Source: Bacteroidota bacterium (lineage in GTDB: Bacteria > Bacteroidota > Bacteroidia > B-17B0 > Aurantibacillaceae). Taken from it: 33,642 bases of DNA. Location of the stretch: positions 1-33,642 of the forward strand of contig JACQAK010000110.1 in assembly GCA_016194985.1 (NCBI GenBank), written 5' to 3'. Below, in pieces: positions 8,043 through 15,183 of the stretch; the first letter of the stretch is position 1, and each line of letters opens with the position of its first letter. The position numbers were made by a program, and so were the translations under genes. The notes beneath the pieces were generated by a model that worked only from the letters and a program-made list of their open reading frames with translations, did no database searches and was not told the DNA's origin.

Positions 8043-9962
8043 ATGTCAGCTACTTATAAACGTACACTTGTTACTTCCGCTTTACCATATGCCAATGGTC
8101 CGGTTCATATTGGTCATTTGGCAGGATGCTATTTGCCATCCGATATTTTTGTGAGATATAAAAGAAGCAAGGGGGAAGACGTTATGTTTATTTGCGGAAG
8201 CGATGAACATGGCGTTCCTATTACCATTAAAGCAAAAAAGGAAGGGGTAAGTCCGCAGGATGTGGTAGATAAATACCATAAAATGATGGGGGATTCCTTT
8301 AAGGAATTTGGGATCTCCTTTGATATTTATTCGCGCACTTCCAATAAAATTCATCATGAAACAGCTTCCGATTTCTTTAAAACACTTTACGATAAAGGTG
8401 TTTTTACAGAAGAAATTACCGAGCAATACTATGATGAAGAGGCTAAGCAGTTTTTAGCAGATCGTTATATTACCGGAACCTGTCCTAAATGTGCCAATCC
8501 TAACGCTTATGGAGATCAATGCGAAAAATGCGGTTCTACCTTAAATGCAACAGAATTAATTGATCCAAAATCTACGTTAAGCGGTTCTAAGCCTGTTTTA
8601 AAAGAAACCAAAAACTGGTTTTTGCCTCTAGATAAATTACAACCAAAAATTCAGGCTTATTTGGATCAGCACAAAGACTGGAAAACCAATGTGTATGGCC
8701 AATGCAAAAGTTGGTTAGATAGTGGAGACGGCTTGCAACCACGGGCCATGACCCGTGATTTGGATTGGGGTGTGCCTGTTCCTGTAAAAGGAGCAGAAGG
8801 AAAAGTGTTATACGTTTGGTTTGATGCCCCTATTGGGTATATTTCGGCTACCAAAGAACTTAGGCCTAATGATTGGGAATTATACTGGAAAGACAAGGAA
8901 ACCCGCTTGATCCATTTTATTGGGAAAGATAATATTGTGTTTCACTGCATTATTTTTCCGGCCATGTTAATGGAGCACGGCGATTTTATTTTGGCAGATA
9001 ACGTACCTGCGAATGAGTTTTTGAATTTAGAAGGAGATAAAATCTCAACGTCCCGAAACTGGGCTGTATGGTTGCATGAGTATTTAATTGATTTTAAAGA
9101 TAAGCAGGATGTTTTACGTTATACTTTATGCTCTAATGCGCCGGAGACAAAGGATAATGACTTTACATGGGCAGATTTTCAGACCAAAAACAATAGCGAA
9201 TTAGTAGCTATATTAGGCAATTTTGTAAACCGAACATTAGTATTAACACACAAATATTATAACGGATCAGTACCATCTGCTGATACCTACACGAAAGAAG
9301 ATTTATTAATTCTGGAGCAGCTATCCGCTTTTCCTGATAAAATTTCGGCGGCTATCGAACAATTTAAATTCAGGGAAGCATTAGCAGAAATGATGAATTT
9401 AGCGCGTTTGGGAAACAAATACCTGGCAGAAACTGAGCCATGGAAGTTGATCAAAACAGACGAACAACGCGTGAAAACCATTATGAACATTGCCCTTCAG
9501 ATCACCTGCAATTTAGCTATCGTGTGTGAACCGTTTATACCGTTCACTTCCAATAAGTTATTTCATATGCTAAACATGCCTGTTTTAAAGTGGCATGCCG
9601 CTAAGACTGTAACCGTTATTCCTCCGGCTAAACCAGAAACCAGTTTTGACGACTTTAGTAAAATGGATATCCGAACCGGAACTATTTTAGAAGCGGAGCG
9701 TGTACCAAAGACGGATAAATTATTAAAATTAAAAATTGATACAGGTATTGATGTACGTACTGTGGTAAGTGGTATCGCCGAGTGGTATAAGCCGGAAGAT
9801 ATTATCGGGCAACAGGTAAGTATGCTGGTTAATTTAGCGCCTCGGAAAATTAAAGGTATTGAAAGTCAGGGAATGATTTTAATGGCATCCAACAGTAAGG
9901 GAGAATTAAGTTTTATTGCAGCAACTAAACCAGATTTTAATAATGGCTCTGAGATTAAATAA
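8043..9962 (+). CDS. metG: Methionyl-tRNA synthetase
   Basis: This class I synthetase charges initiator and elongator tRNA-Met. It has 639 residues including a C-terminal tRNA-binding domain. The HIGH motif is HIGH exactly (residues 22-25, in [14 protein letters not shown]). The zinc knuckle CPKC...CEKC is at about residues 145-163. The KMSKS loop reads KISTSRN (about residue 335). Residues about 530-639 form the EMAPII/Trbp111-like OB-fold ([17 protein letters not shown] ... [12 protein letters not shown]), which in this family helps dimerisation and tRNA binding. A possible -7 box TATCTTTA lies at 7998-8005 without a good -33 partner. The last 20 nt overlap the start of the next gene, suggesting coupled translation. 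Confidence 0.97.
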   Translation: MSATYKRTLVTSALPYANGPVHIGHLAGCYLPSDIFVRYKRSKGEDVMFICGSDEHGVPITIKAKKEGVSPQDVVDKYHKMMGDSFKEFGISFDIYSRTSNKIHHETASDFFKTLYDKGVFTEEITEQYYDEEAKQFLADRYITGTCPKCANPNAYGDQCEKCGSTLNATELIDPKSTLSGSKPVLKETKNWFLPLDKLQPKIQAYLDQHKDWKTNVYGQCKSWLDSGDGLQPRAMTRDLDWGVPVPVKGAEGKVLYVWFDAPIGYISATKELRPNDWELYWKDKETRLIHFIGKDNIVFHCIIFPAMLMEHGDFILADNVPANEFLNLEGDKISTSRNWAVWLHEYLIDFKDKQDVLRYTLCSNAPETKDNDFTWADFQTKNNSELVAILGNFVNRTLVLTHKYYNGSVPSADTYTKEDLLILEQLSAFPDKISAAIEQFKFREALAEMMNLARLGNKYLAETEPWKLIKTDEQRVKTIMNIALQITCNLAIVCEPFIPFTSNKLFHMLNMPVLKWHAAKTVTVIPPAKPETSFDDFSKMDIRTGTILEAERVPKTDKLLKLKIDTGIDVRTVVSGIAEWYKPEDIIGQQVSMLVNLAPRKIKGIESQGMILMASNSKGELSFIAATKPDFNNGSEIK

Positions 9963-10794
9963 TATCATTTTTATTATCCTGTTTTTTTTAGGATTAACAG
10001 CTTTTGCTCAGGAGAGCGAAGGCCCCAAACCCCCTAAAGTAAAGGATCATAAAAGTGATTCGTCTTATAAGGACTTTGGGAGTTTGCGATTTAAAGTCGC
10101 CCGTGCTCAAATTAACCGATTAAAAAACGGAGGCGCTTTATTAGTGCGATTAAAAACCAATGCTAATACCATTTCAAGATTAAAGGCTGCCGGAAATATA
10201 GATTTAGCAACTCAGGTAGAAAGACAAACGTTATTAACCAATAAACTTATTGTTGCCTCTTATTTAAAGGAGTTTACATTTTGTCCGGTCTATTTTTTCT
10301 ATTCTAATTATTCTGATTCCGTAAAAAATAAAAAATTAGATGGCATTTTTATTGACTCTACTTTAACCGTTAATCCGGCTATTGTTTGTCATGCCGATTT
10401 TTATTTGGTAGCTGAAAGTGGAAAAGTCAATGATTCTTCCTTAGGTATTGTATCCTTATCTCAGGCACCTACAGCCATGGAGAGTGGTACGCCAACCAGA
10501 GAAGCTGCTATTGTGATCAAGAACAGGTATTTTATTCAGCTACACAAGCCTTTCCCTTATTTTCAAATCAAAAGCAGTAGCAATCCTCCTATCAGAGAAT
10601 CAAGCCAGGGAATGTATTTCGATTTGAATGCGATCAACAGTGAAATGAATAAAATCATTAATGATCCAAAAGAGTTAAAAGAGTTAAAGAAATTAAGAGG
10701 ATGTGTTCGTGCTCTAAACGAATCATTTGAATCCTTTTACGAAAAAAACAAAGGCTATACGATTCCTGTTGAATTAGCAGAGTATGTGTATTAA
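9943..10794 (+). CDS. Exported protein of unknown function overlapping metG
   Basis: The start chosen is the ATG at 9943 (MALRLNN...), 20 nt before the metG stop; an in-frame TTG at 9916 would place extra residues before the signal peptide. The first 23 residues are a signal peptide (hydrophobic [15 protein letters not shown], cleavage before QESEG), so the mature protein of about 260 residues is periplasmic or outer-membrane associated. The mature part starts with a charged Pro/Lys/Asp stretch, then a basic helix ([21 protein letters not shown]), and ends with a helical region ([27 protein letters not shown]). [11 protein letters not shown] and [17 protein letters not shown] look like conserved core segments. 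No known domain is recognised. It converges on psd with a 4-nt overlap. Confidence 0.78.
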   Translation: MALRLNNIIFIILFFLGLTAFAQESEGPKPPKVKDHKSDSSYKDFGSLRFKVARAQINRLKNGGALLVRLKTNANTISRLKAAGNIDLATQVERQTLLTNKLIVASYLKEFTFCPVYFFYSNYSDSVKNKKLDGIFIDSTLTVNPAIVCHADFYLVAESGKVNDSSLGIVSLSQAPTAMESGTPTREAAIVIKNRYFIQLHKPFPYFQIKSSSNPPIRESSQGMYFDLNAINSEMNKIINDPKELKELKKLRGCVRALNESFESFYEKNKGYTIPVELAEYVY

Positions 10795-11450
10795 AATTCT
10801 GCGATCACCGTTTGAGAGCCTTTCACTACATCGCCGATTTTTATTTTCAGTTTAGCATCTAATGGCAGATACAGATCGACACGGGAGCCAAATTTAATAA
10901 AGCCCATTTCCCCACATTGAGTAGCTTTATCTCCCTGTTTACTGTACATCACAATACGACGGGCCAACGCTCCGGCTACTTGTCTGAACAATACAGATTT
11001 TCCATTGGCAGCATGTTTTACAACAATCGTTGTACGTTCATTTTCTGTACTGGCTTTTGGCAAAGACGCTACTAAAAATTTACCGGCATGATATTGAGCA
11101 TAAGTCACTTCACCCGCAATAGGATAACGATTAACATGCACATTAATAGGCGACATGAAAATAGACACCTGAATACGTTTGTCTTTAAAGTACTCTCCCT
11201 CTTCCGTTTCTTCGATCACTACAACTTTACCATCCGCCGGAGCAATGATGGCATTGTCATTAATCGTATGCACCCGGCTGGGGTGTCTGAAAAACTGGAT
11301 TACCACGATCAACAAAAATCCGGATAACACATATGCAAACCAATGAGCAATGGCAAATTCAGGAAATGCCAGCTTAGCGATACTGATAATAATTGTACTG
11401 AATAATATGGTAACTAATAATGTAGGATATCCTTCTTTGTGAAATTTCAT
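10791..11450 (-). CDS. psd: Phosphatidylserine decarboxylase proenzyme
   Basis: This enzyme makes phosphatidylethanolamine from phosphatidylserine at the inner membrane. At 219 residues it is the short (PSD-A-type) form. Two hydrophobic segments (about residues 8-28 and 34-54) form the membrane anchor. PADGKV (71-76) and the PINVHVNRYP histidine region (101-110) are conserved. The self-cleavage site is the Gly-Ser in IKFGSRVDLYLP (G188-S189), where the Ser becomes the pyruvoyl group of the small alpha chain. Family members keep this GS pair. The gene ends inside the last codons of the convergent exported-protein gene. It is preceded by the ECF sigma/anti-sigma/cupin unit after about 100 nt, with no sign of coupling. 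Confidence 0.93.
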   Translation of the reverse strand: MKFHKEGYPTLLVTILFSTIIISIAKLAFPEFAIAHWFAYVLSGFLLIVVIQFFRHPSRVHTINDNAIIAPADGKVVVIEETEEGEYFKDKRIQVSIFMSPINVHVNRYPIAGEVTYAQYHAGKFLVASLPKASTENERTTIVVKHAANGKSVLFRQVAGALARRIVMYSKQGDKATQCGEMGFIKFGSRVDLYLPLDAKLKIKIGDVVKGSQTVIAEF

Positions 11451-11512
11451 ATACTTCTTGTTTCTATCAAGTAAAAATAAGACATTTTTACTAAAACATG
11501 ACTAAAGTCAAT

Positions 11513-11546
11513 AAAGGTTACTAAAAGATTATCCTTAATAACCTTT
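11513..11546 (-). terminator. Weak hairpin after the cupin ORF
   Basis: An 8-bp stem (AAAGGTTA, 11513-11520, with TAACCTTT, 11539-11546) has an 18-nt loop, about 10 nt after the cupin stop codon. The T tract on the minus strand is short, so termination would be weak. It could also be a leader structure of psd. Confidence 0.3.
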
Positions 11547-11556
11547 GGGAATTACA

Positions 11557-11817
11557 TCAGGCTGCAACTCTTTGTAGAATAACCTTGCAGGGAATATCAG
11601 AAGTAACGATCAAACTATGGCCTATATAAAGCGGAATAGCTATAAAATCGCCCGCCGACATATGATGAACTTCCTCACCAATAGTAATATCGCAGGTACC
11701 TTCCAAAATTAAAAAGCGTTCCAATTCATTATGATGAATTTCAAAAGGTGTCATTTTTTTAATCCATGCGATCGTAGTGGTTACTTCAGGAGTATAGCCA
11801 ATAATTTTAGCATACAT
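11557..11817 (-). CDS. Cupin domain ORF, apparent C-terminal half of a split ChrR-like anti-sigma factor
   Basis: The 86-residue ORF is a single cupin barrel: FEIHHNELERFLILEGTCD carries the first metal-site histidines and glutamate (HHNELE), and AGDFIAIPLYIGHSLIV gives the second cupin motif. It ends in CKVILQRVAA. Cupin C-terminal domains are known in ChrR-type anti-sigma factors, where they sense redox stress or metals. Its frame is -1 relative to the anti-sigma ORF and the two overlap by 37 nt. In the cupin frame DDAEE is readable before the first Met, with a TGA nine codons upstream of it. This suggests it was once fused to the anti-sigma part and lost a linker. It may still be made by reinitiation at the ATG at 11817. 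Confidence 0.7.
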   Translation of the reverse strand: MYAKIIGYTPEVTTTIAWIKKMTPFEIHHNELERFLILEGTCDITIGEEVHHMSAGDFIAIPLYIGHSLIVTSDIPCKVILQRVAA

Positions 11818-12002
11818 CTCTTCGGCATCATCGTATTTGCTGCGTCAATTTGTAATGCTCTTGTAATTTCTTCAATTTCAGTACGCACTTCTTCATGCAA
11901 AGAAGCCATTTTATTTACTTCGCTGGTTTCTTCGGGGCTTGTCATTCCCAAAACATACAGTTCCAGAATTCCGGAATTTATATAATCATTAATCTTATCC
12001 AT
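11781..12002 (-). CDS. Short anti-sigma factor N-terminal domain ORF
   Basis: The 73-residue ORF starts with KINDYINSGILELYVLGMTSPEETSEV, which matches the N-terminal sigma-binding helix region of Bacteroidota anti-sigma factors, followed by EEITRALQIDAAN. The last 15 or so residues (PKRCMLKLLAILLK) look out of frame, because the downstream reading frame shifts to the cupin. Its ATG overlaps the sigma stop by 8 nt, so the two are translationally coupled, as expected for a sigma and anti-sigma pair. Without the cupin or a membrane segment, the product would be a minimal soluble sigma-binding domain. It may be functional, or the remnant of a damaged gene. Confidence 0.65.
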   Translation of the reverse strand: MDKINDYINSGILELYVLGMTSPEETSEVNKMASLHEEVRTEIEEITRALQIDAANTMMPKRCMLKLLAILLK

Positions 12003-12579
12003 TTTTTGTTCTCAATTCAGTCATGTTAGCCGTTTCATTGGTCTGATTTCTTAACGTTAAAAGGGCCTGACGTACTTTTGTTTTCACTGTTCCTAAAGGC
12101 AGATTTAGTTTTTTAGAAATTTCATCTTGGGTATATCCCTGATAATAAGCCAAGTCAATAATTTCGCGTTGGTCATCCTTCAAATTATCCACCATTGTTT
12201 TTATTCCTATTGTCTCATGCGTATGATCTTCTACAAACAAATTATTCTTGTGATATACGGAATCCGAAGGCTCTTGGATTTTATTTTTAATTTTCTCGTG
12301 TTTTGATCGCGTACTATCTATTGCCATATTTCTGGCAATATTTAACATCCATGTATACAAACGTCCTTTATCAGTATCGTAACTATCAAAGTTGTTCCAT
12401 ATTTTCAGAAAAGTATTCTGCAACACATCTTCTGACTCTTCCTGATTATTTACTATAGAATCAATAATGCCAAATAATGCCTGTGAATAATTATCGTATA
12501 GATAAGCAAATGCCTTTTGATCGCGTTCTCTTATAAGAACAATCAAATCATCCTGATGATATATTTGTTTAGTTGCCAA
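11995..12579 (-). CDS. ECF-type sigma-70 family RNA polymerase sigma factor
   Basis: This is a 194-residue sigma factor with only regions 2 and 4, as in the extracytoplasmic-function class. Region 2 spans about residues 20-95 (YDNYSQALFGII, EDVLQNTFLKIWNN, GRLYTWMLNIARNMAID). Region 4 spans about 130-185 (QREIIDLAYYQGYTQDEISKKLNLPLGTVKTKVRQAL), with a clear helix-turn-helix. The N-terminus MATKQIYHQDDLI begins at a TTG, since no in-frame ATG lies nearby and the family usually starts at this point. It is the first gene of a unit with the anti-sigma ORF (8-nt overlap) and the cupin ORF. Partners of this kind usually respond to oxidative, light or metal stress; the target promoters here are unknown. 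Confidence 0.92.
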   Translation of the reverse strand: MATKQIYHQDDLIVLIRERDQKAFAYLYDNYSQALFGIIDSIVNNQEESEDVLQNTFLKIWNNFDSYDTDKGRLYTWMLNIARNMAIDSTRSKHEKIKNKIQEPSDSVYHKNNLFVEDHTHETIGIKTMVDNLKDDQREIIDLAYYQGYTQDEISKKLNLPLGTVKTKVRQALLTLRNQTNETANMTELRTKNG

Positions 12580-12611
12580 ACGATTTATGAAGATACAACA
12601 TTTAGAGAAAC

Positions 12612-12644
12612 AAAAAAACAGCTGAATTGTTTTCCAGCTGTTTT
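12612..12644 (-). terminator. Rho-independent terminator after the Trp-rich gene
   Basis: A perfect 10-bp stem (AAAACAGCTG, 12615-12624, with CAGCTGTTTT, 12635-12644) is followed on the minus strand by seven T residues (complement of A 12612-12618, sharing some bases with the stem). It lies 23 nt past the Trp-rich gene stop and 32 nt before the sigma gene start, so it isolates the sigma unit. Confidence 0.85.
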
Positions 12645-12667
12645 ATCGAATAATTTTTAAGTTGAAA

Positions 12668-13060
12668 TTAAGCAGTCCATAAATTCCAAGCAGAATCAAA
12701 TTTATACCATTTGCCATCTCCGCCTTCCCATTTCCACTCAGGCACATCCCCCCATGTTTTTCCGCCATCAGCTGACCATTTCAATGTTTTGTCAACGATC
12801 TTTAACCATTTCCCTTCTTTATCCTGCCACATACCGTCCTTTACGGCATCCCATTTTTTCCCGTCTTTCGACATCCAAACAGATGCATCTTTAGGATTCA
12901 GTTTATACCAGATTTTATTTAAACCCATCCAGGTTCCTGCTTCCGATTTTTTCCACATTGGTTCATTTATAGATGAAATCACCATGGTTGTTGAAGCTGT
13001 TTTTGCTTGCACGCTTAAGCCTAACGATAATAGAGCTGCCGCTAAAAATAATTGTTTCAT
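12668..13060 (-). CDS. Small exported tryptophan-rich protein with Asp-box-like repeats
   Basis: This is a 130-residue protein with a signal peptide (residues 1-19, cleavage after VQA) and a mature chain of about 111 residues holding 14 Trp. The Trp residues occur in spaced G-x-W or K-x-W units: GTWMG, IWYKLN, VWMSKDGKKW, MWQDKEGKW, LKWSADGGKTW, EWKWEGGDGKW. SADGGKTWGD is a textbook Asp-box (S-x-D-x-G-x-T-W) and SKDGKKWD is a near copy, so a small beta-hairpin repeat or partial propeller is likely. Charge is balanced, with Lys and Asp between the Trp. It is monocistronic, bounded by a terminator, and divergent from the HMA-like gene. Carbohydrate or surface binding is a guess from the Trp content. 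Confidence 0.8.
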   Translation of the reverse strand: MKQLFLAAALLSLGLSVQAKTASTTMVISSINEPMWKKSEAGTWMGLNKIWYKLNPKDASVWMSKDGKKWDAVKDGMWQDKEGKWLKIVDKTLKWSADGGKTWGDVPEWKWEGGDGKWYKFDSAWNLWTA

Positions 13061-13236
13061 AATTAAATGTTTTAAGGTTTAAATAATATACGATTCATTC
13101 TTTTTTTTGGATTTAAAAAACATGAATAAAATTTTAAACTACTGATAATTAGATTTTTAAAATAAATCCTGGTGCTTTTTTCATTAAATCAAATCCAATA
13201 TGTTTTAACTCTCGTAAATGGTCTAAACAAACCGTC

Positions 13237-13662
13237 ATGAAAACGTCATCATTAAAAAAATCAGGAAAAATAACCTTAGTGATTCTAGGAATAAGCCTTT
13301 TGAGTATTGTTGTTTGGGCCAATTGGAATGCTAAAACTTATACTGAGCGAAATGTAGCGGATACTGTATTTATTACCTATGATTTATCGGCCTATAATGA
13401 AACGCAGTCGATAGATATTGAAAAAGAAATTAGTCGTATTGAAGGTGTATCAACCTGCTCCTATAACAGTGCTAAAAAAATTGCCGGTATTATTTTTTAT
13501 ACATCCAAACTTTCTTCCGAAGAACTACAGAACAAAATAAAATCAGCACTTGGTTTCCCCATTTCAGAAAAAGCTGTTGAACAGGCCAAAAATGGCTGTC
13601 CGGTTGGAGGTATAAAATATGTTATACTCCACGTTAAAGAATTATTCCGCTTCAGATCCTAA
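13237..13662 (+). CDS. Membrane-anchored HMA-like (ferredoxin-fold) protein
   Basis: This is a 141-residue protein with one N-terminal membrane segment (about residues 12-30) after a short basic tail, so the rest faces the periplasm. Residues about 42-110 have the beta-alpha-beta-beta-alpha-beta pattern of heavy-metal-associated domains: DTVFITYDLS, a helix SIDIEKEISRIEGV, STCSYNS, AGIIFYTS, and a helix SSEELQNKIKSALGF. The CxxC metal loop of true HMA domains is missing; the loop is Leu-Ser-Ala-Tyr-Asn-Glu-Thr. Cys occur instead at STCSY and NGCPVGG. Metal binding is therefore doubtful. The truncated-haemoglobin lipoprotein gene starts 38 nt downstream in the same direction, so they are probably co-transcribed. 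Confidence 0.7.
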   Translation: MKTSSLKKSGKITLVILGISLLSIVVWANWNAKTYTERNVADTVFITYDLSAYNETQSIDIEKEISRIEGVSTCSYNSAKKIAGIIFYTSKLSSEELQNKIKSALGFPISEKAVEQAKNGCPVGGIKYVILHVKELFRFRS

Positions 13663-13700
13663 TTAATCCATATAATACAAATCCATAAAACATCAATCCT

Positions 13701-14189
13701 ATGAAAAAAATGAATTTCCTTTTAGCCGCAACCATTGCCGCTTCCCTAATGACTGTCGCCTGTAAAAAGAAAACTGAAACACAAACTGTCTATGTAGATA
13801 ATACACCTCCTGCGCCTGCGCCAAGTTTATATACCCGTTTAGGAGGTATAGGCCCGATAACGGCTGTTGTAGATAAATTTATCGGCAACTGTGCTACTAA
13901 CAGTTTCATTGGCCCTCGCTTTTCAGCAACTGCTGCAGATTCTTACCGCCTAAAGTATTTTCGATACAATTTGATTGATCAAATCTGTGCAGGTAGTGGT
14001 GGGCCTTGCCAATACAAAGGACAAACTATGTTAGCCGCACATACAGGCATGAATATCACAGGACCTGAGTTTGATACATTAGTTGTTCAATTAGTAAAAG
14101 CGATGACATTTTATAATGTTCCTGCTCAGGAACAAGGTGATTTAGCCAGTATTTTATTACCTATGAAAACAGATATCGTAGGACATTAA
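13701..14189 (+). CDS. Group 1 truncated haemoglobin-like lipoprotein
   Basis: This is a 162-residue protein with a lipoprotein-type signal ending MTVAC (Cys at residue 21) and then KKKTE, followed by a Pro/Ala linker (residues 35-41). The rest matches the truncated globin family: LYTRLGGIGPITAVVDKF (helix B start), SFIGPRF, LIDQICAG, then GPCQYKGQTMLAAHTGM with the proximal haem His at H114, and FDTLVVQLVKAM. Truncated globins bind haem and handle O2 or NO, usually in the cytoplasm; a lipid-anchored periplasmic form is less usual. The -3 position of the lipobox is Thr, so acylation is likely but not certain. It is the second gene after the HMA-like gene and ends before a strong terminator. 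Confidence 0.85.
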   Translation: MKKMNFLLAATIAASLMTVACKKKTETQTVYVDNTPPAPAPSLYTRLGGIGPITAVVDKFIGNCATNSFIGPRFSATAADSYRLKYFRYNLIDQICAGSGGPCQYKGQTMLAAHTGMNITGPEFDTLVVQLVKAMTFYNVPAQEQGDLASILLPMKTDIVGH

Positions 14190-14209
14190 TGTGTATCGTT
14201 TTAAAAATG

Positions 14210-14246
14210 AAAAAGGGCTGATATAACTACCAGCCCTTTTTGTTTT
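14210..14246. terminator. Bidirectional terminator between convergent genes
   Basis: A perfect 11-bp stem (AAAAAGGGCTG, 14210-14220, with CAGCCCTTTTT, 14231-14241) has a 10-nt loop. T-rich tracts follow on the plus strand; on the minus strand the run of T in the stem gives the same. It lies between the globin gene (stop 14189) and the PorP/SprF gene (stop 14258). Confidence 0.85.
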
Positions 14247-14257
14247 ATTGTGATTCT

Positions 14258-15181
14258 TTATTTAGAGTCCGCATCATCCTGCCAGTGTTTGGATTGTTGC
14301 TTGCTAAAACGCAATCCCAACATGAGCTCATGGGTCCCTGTAGAATACTTTTTCAGATTGGTTGTTGTAAAATCATAAGAATACCCAATCATTAAATAAT
14401 TTTTATACATAAAACCAATCAATGCCGTTACAGCATCATGATGCCTGTATCCTACCCCCAACCAAACCTGATCCTGATAAATGACGCGTGTACCCAGATC
14501 TATCTCCAACGGGGCGGGATTAGCATACTTTACAAGAAAAGAAGGTTCAACCTTAAAATCATCACTGACTTTGATTTTGTAACCACCATTTAATATGAAA
14601 TGTGTTACCAATGTCCCTTTAGCATCCCCATCCTTATACAATTTAATAGGGCTTTGATATAACTGCGGCGCACTAAATCCAATGTACCACTGATCGTTAT
14701 GGACATATAATCCTGCTCCAAAATCAGGAACTGTTTTTGTTTGATATTGAATTAAAAGGTTATCATCGCCCGCATCATGCAAATGCAGCTTATGTCCGTC
14801 AATACCCCACTGTTGTATTCCTGCACTGATTCCTAAGGATACATGTGTTTTCTCTGCTACTTTAATATGATAAGCATACGCCACACTGATTCCCACACGT
14901 CGTGTTGGCCCCACAATATCTGTATAAATTTGCGTTCCTAAGCCCATATGGCGATTTTTCAACGGACTGTGAAGAGTTAACATATAGGTTCTTGGGGCAT
15001 CTGTAATCCCTGTCCATTGATACCTGTTATTGGAGCGTACATCCGCATAGTTATCTTTCCCGGCTACAGCAGGATTAATAGCCATTTCATTGAGCATGTA
15101 TTGTGTGTATTGAGGCAATTGTTGTGCCTTTACTCCATTTACAAGCAATACGATAATTGTTATGTATAAAAGTTTTTTCAT
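14258..15181 (-). CDS. PorP/SprF family type IX secretion outer-membrane protein
   Basis: This is a 307-residue beta-barrel protein of the PorP/SprF family, which cooperates with particular T9SS cargo. A signal peptide of about 19 residues (MKKLLYITIIVLLVNGVKA) precedes QQLPQYTQYMLNEMAINPAVAG, the typical opening of the family. Further family features are RTYMLTLHSPL, HMGLGTQIYTDIVGP, YAYHI, the repeated amphipathic strands with IGFMYKNYLMIGYSYD, and the end ELMLGLRF. In Flavobacterium, SprF is needed for secretion of the SprB adhesin. Here the gene begins 2 nt after the stop of the giant SprB-repeat gene, so the two are co-transcribed and probably co-translated. It is likely the dedicated partner of that protein. 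Confidence 0.93.
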   Translation of the reverse strand: MKKLLYITIIVLLVNGVKAQQLPQYTQYMLNEMAINPAVAGKDNYADVRSNNRYQWTGITDAPRTYMLTLHSPLKNRHMGLGTQIYTDIVGPTRRVGISVAYAYHIKVAEKTHVSLGISAGIQQWGIDGHKLHLHDAGDDNLLIQYQTKTVPDFGAGLYVHNDQWYIGFSAPQLYQSPIKLYKDGDAKGTLVTHFILNGGYKIKVSDDFKVEPSFLVKYANPAPLEIDLGTRVIYQDQVWLGVGYRHHDAVTALIGFMYKNYLMIGYSYDFTTTNLKKYSTGTHELMLGLRFSKQQSKHWQDDADSK

Positions 15182-15183
15182 CT

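Noticed and set aside
9916-9942. TTG start for the exported protein gene inside metG
   Set aside because: The ATG at 9943 puts the signal peptide at the N-terminus, and the TTG adds nine residues with no signal role.
11781-11817. Programmed -1 frameshift joining the anti-sigma and cupin ORFs
   Set aside because: The overlap has an AAAA run but no standard slippery heptamer or clear downstream structure, and a fused product would lack the usual linker. It is kept only as an alternative.
13061-13236. Search for an RNA gene or regulatory element between the Trp-rich and HMA-like genes
   Set aside because: It is A+T-rich with no stable hairpin, tRNA-like fold or riboswitch-like motif. It probably holds two divergent promoters, but none matches the consensus well.
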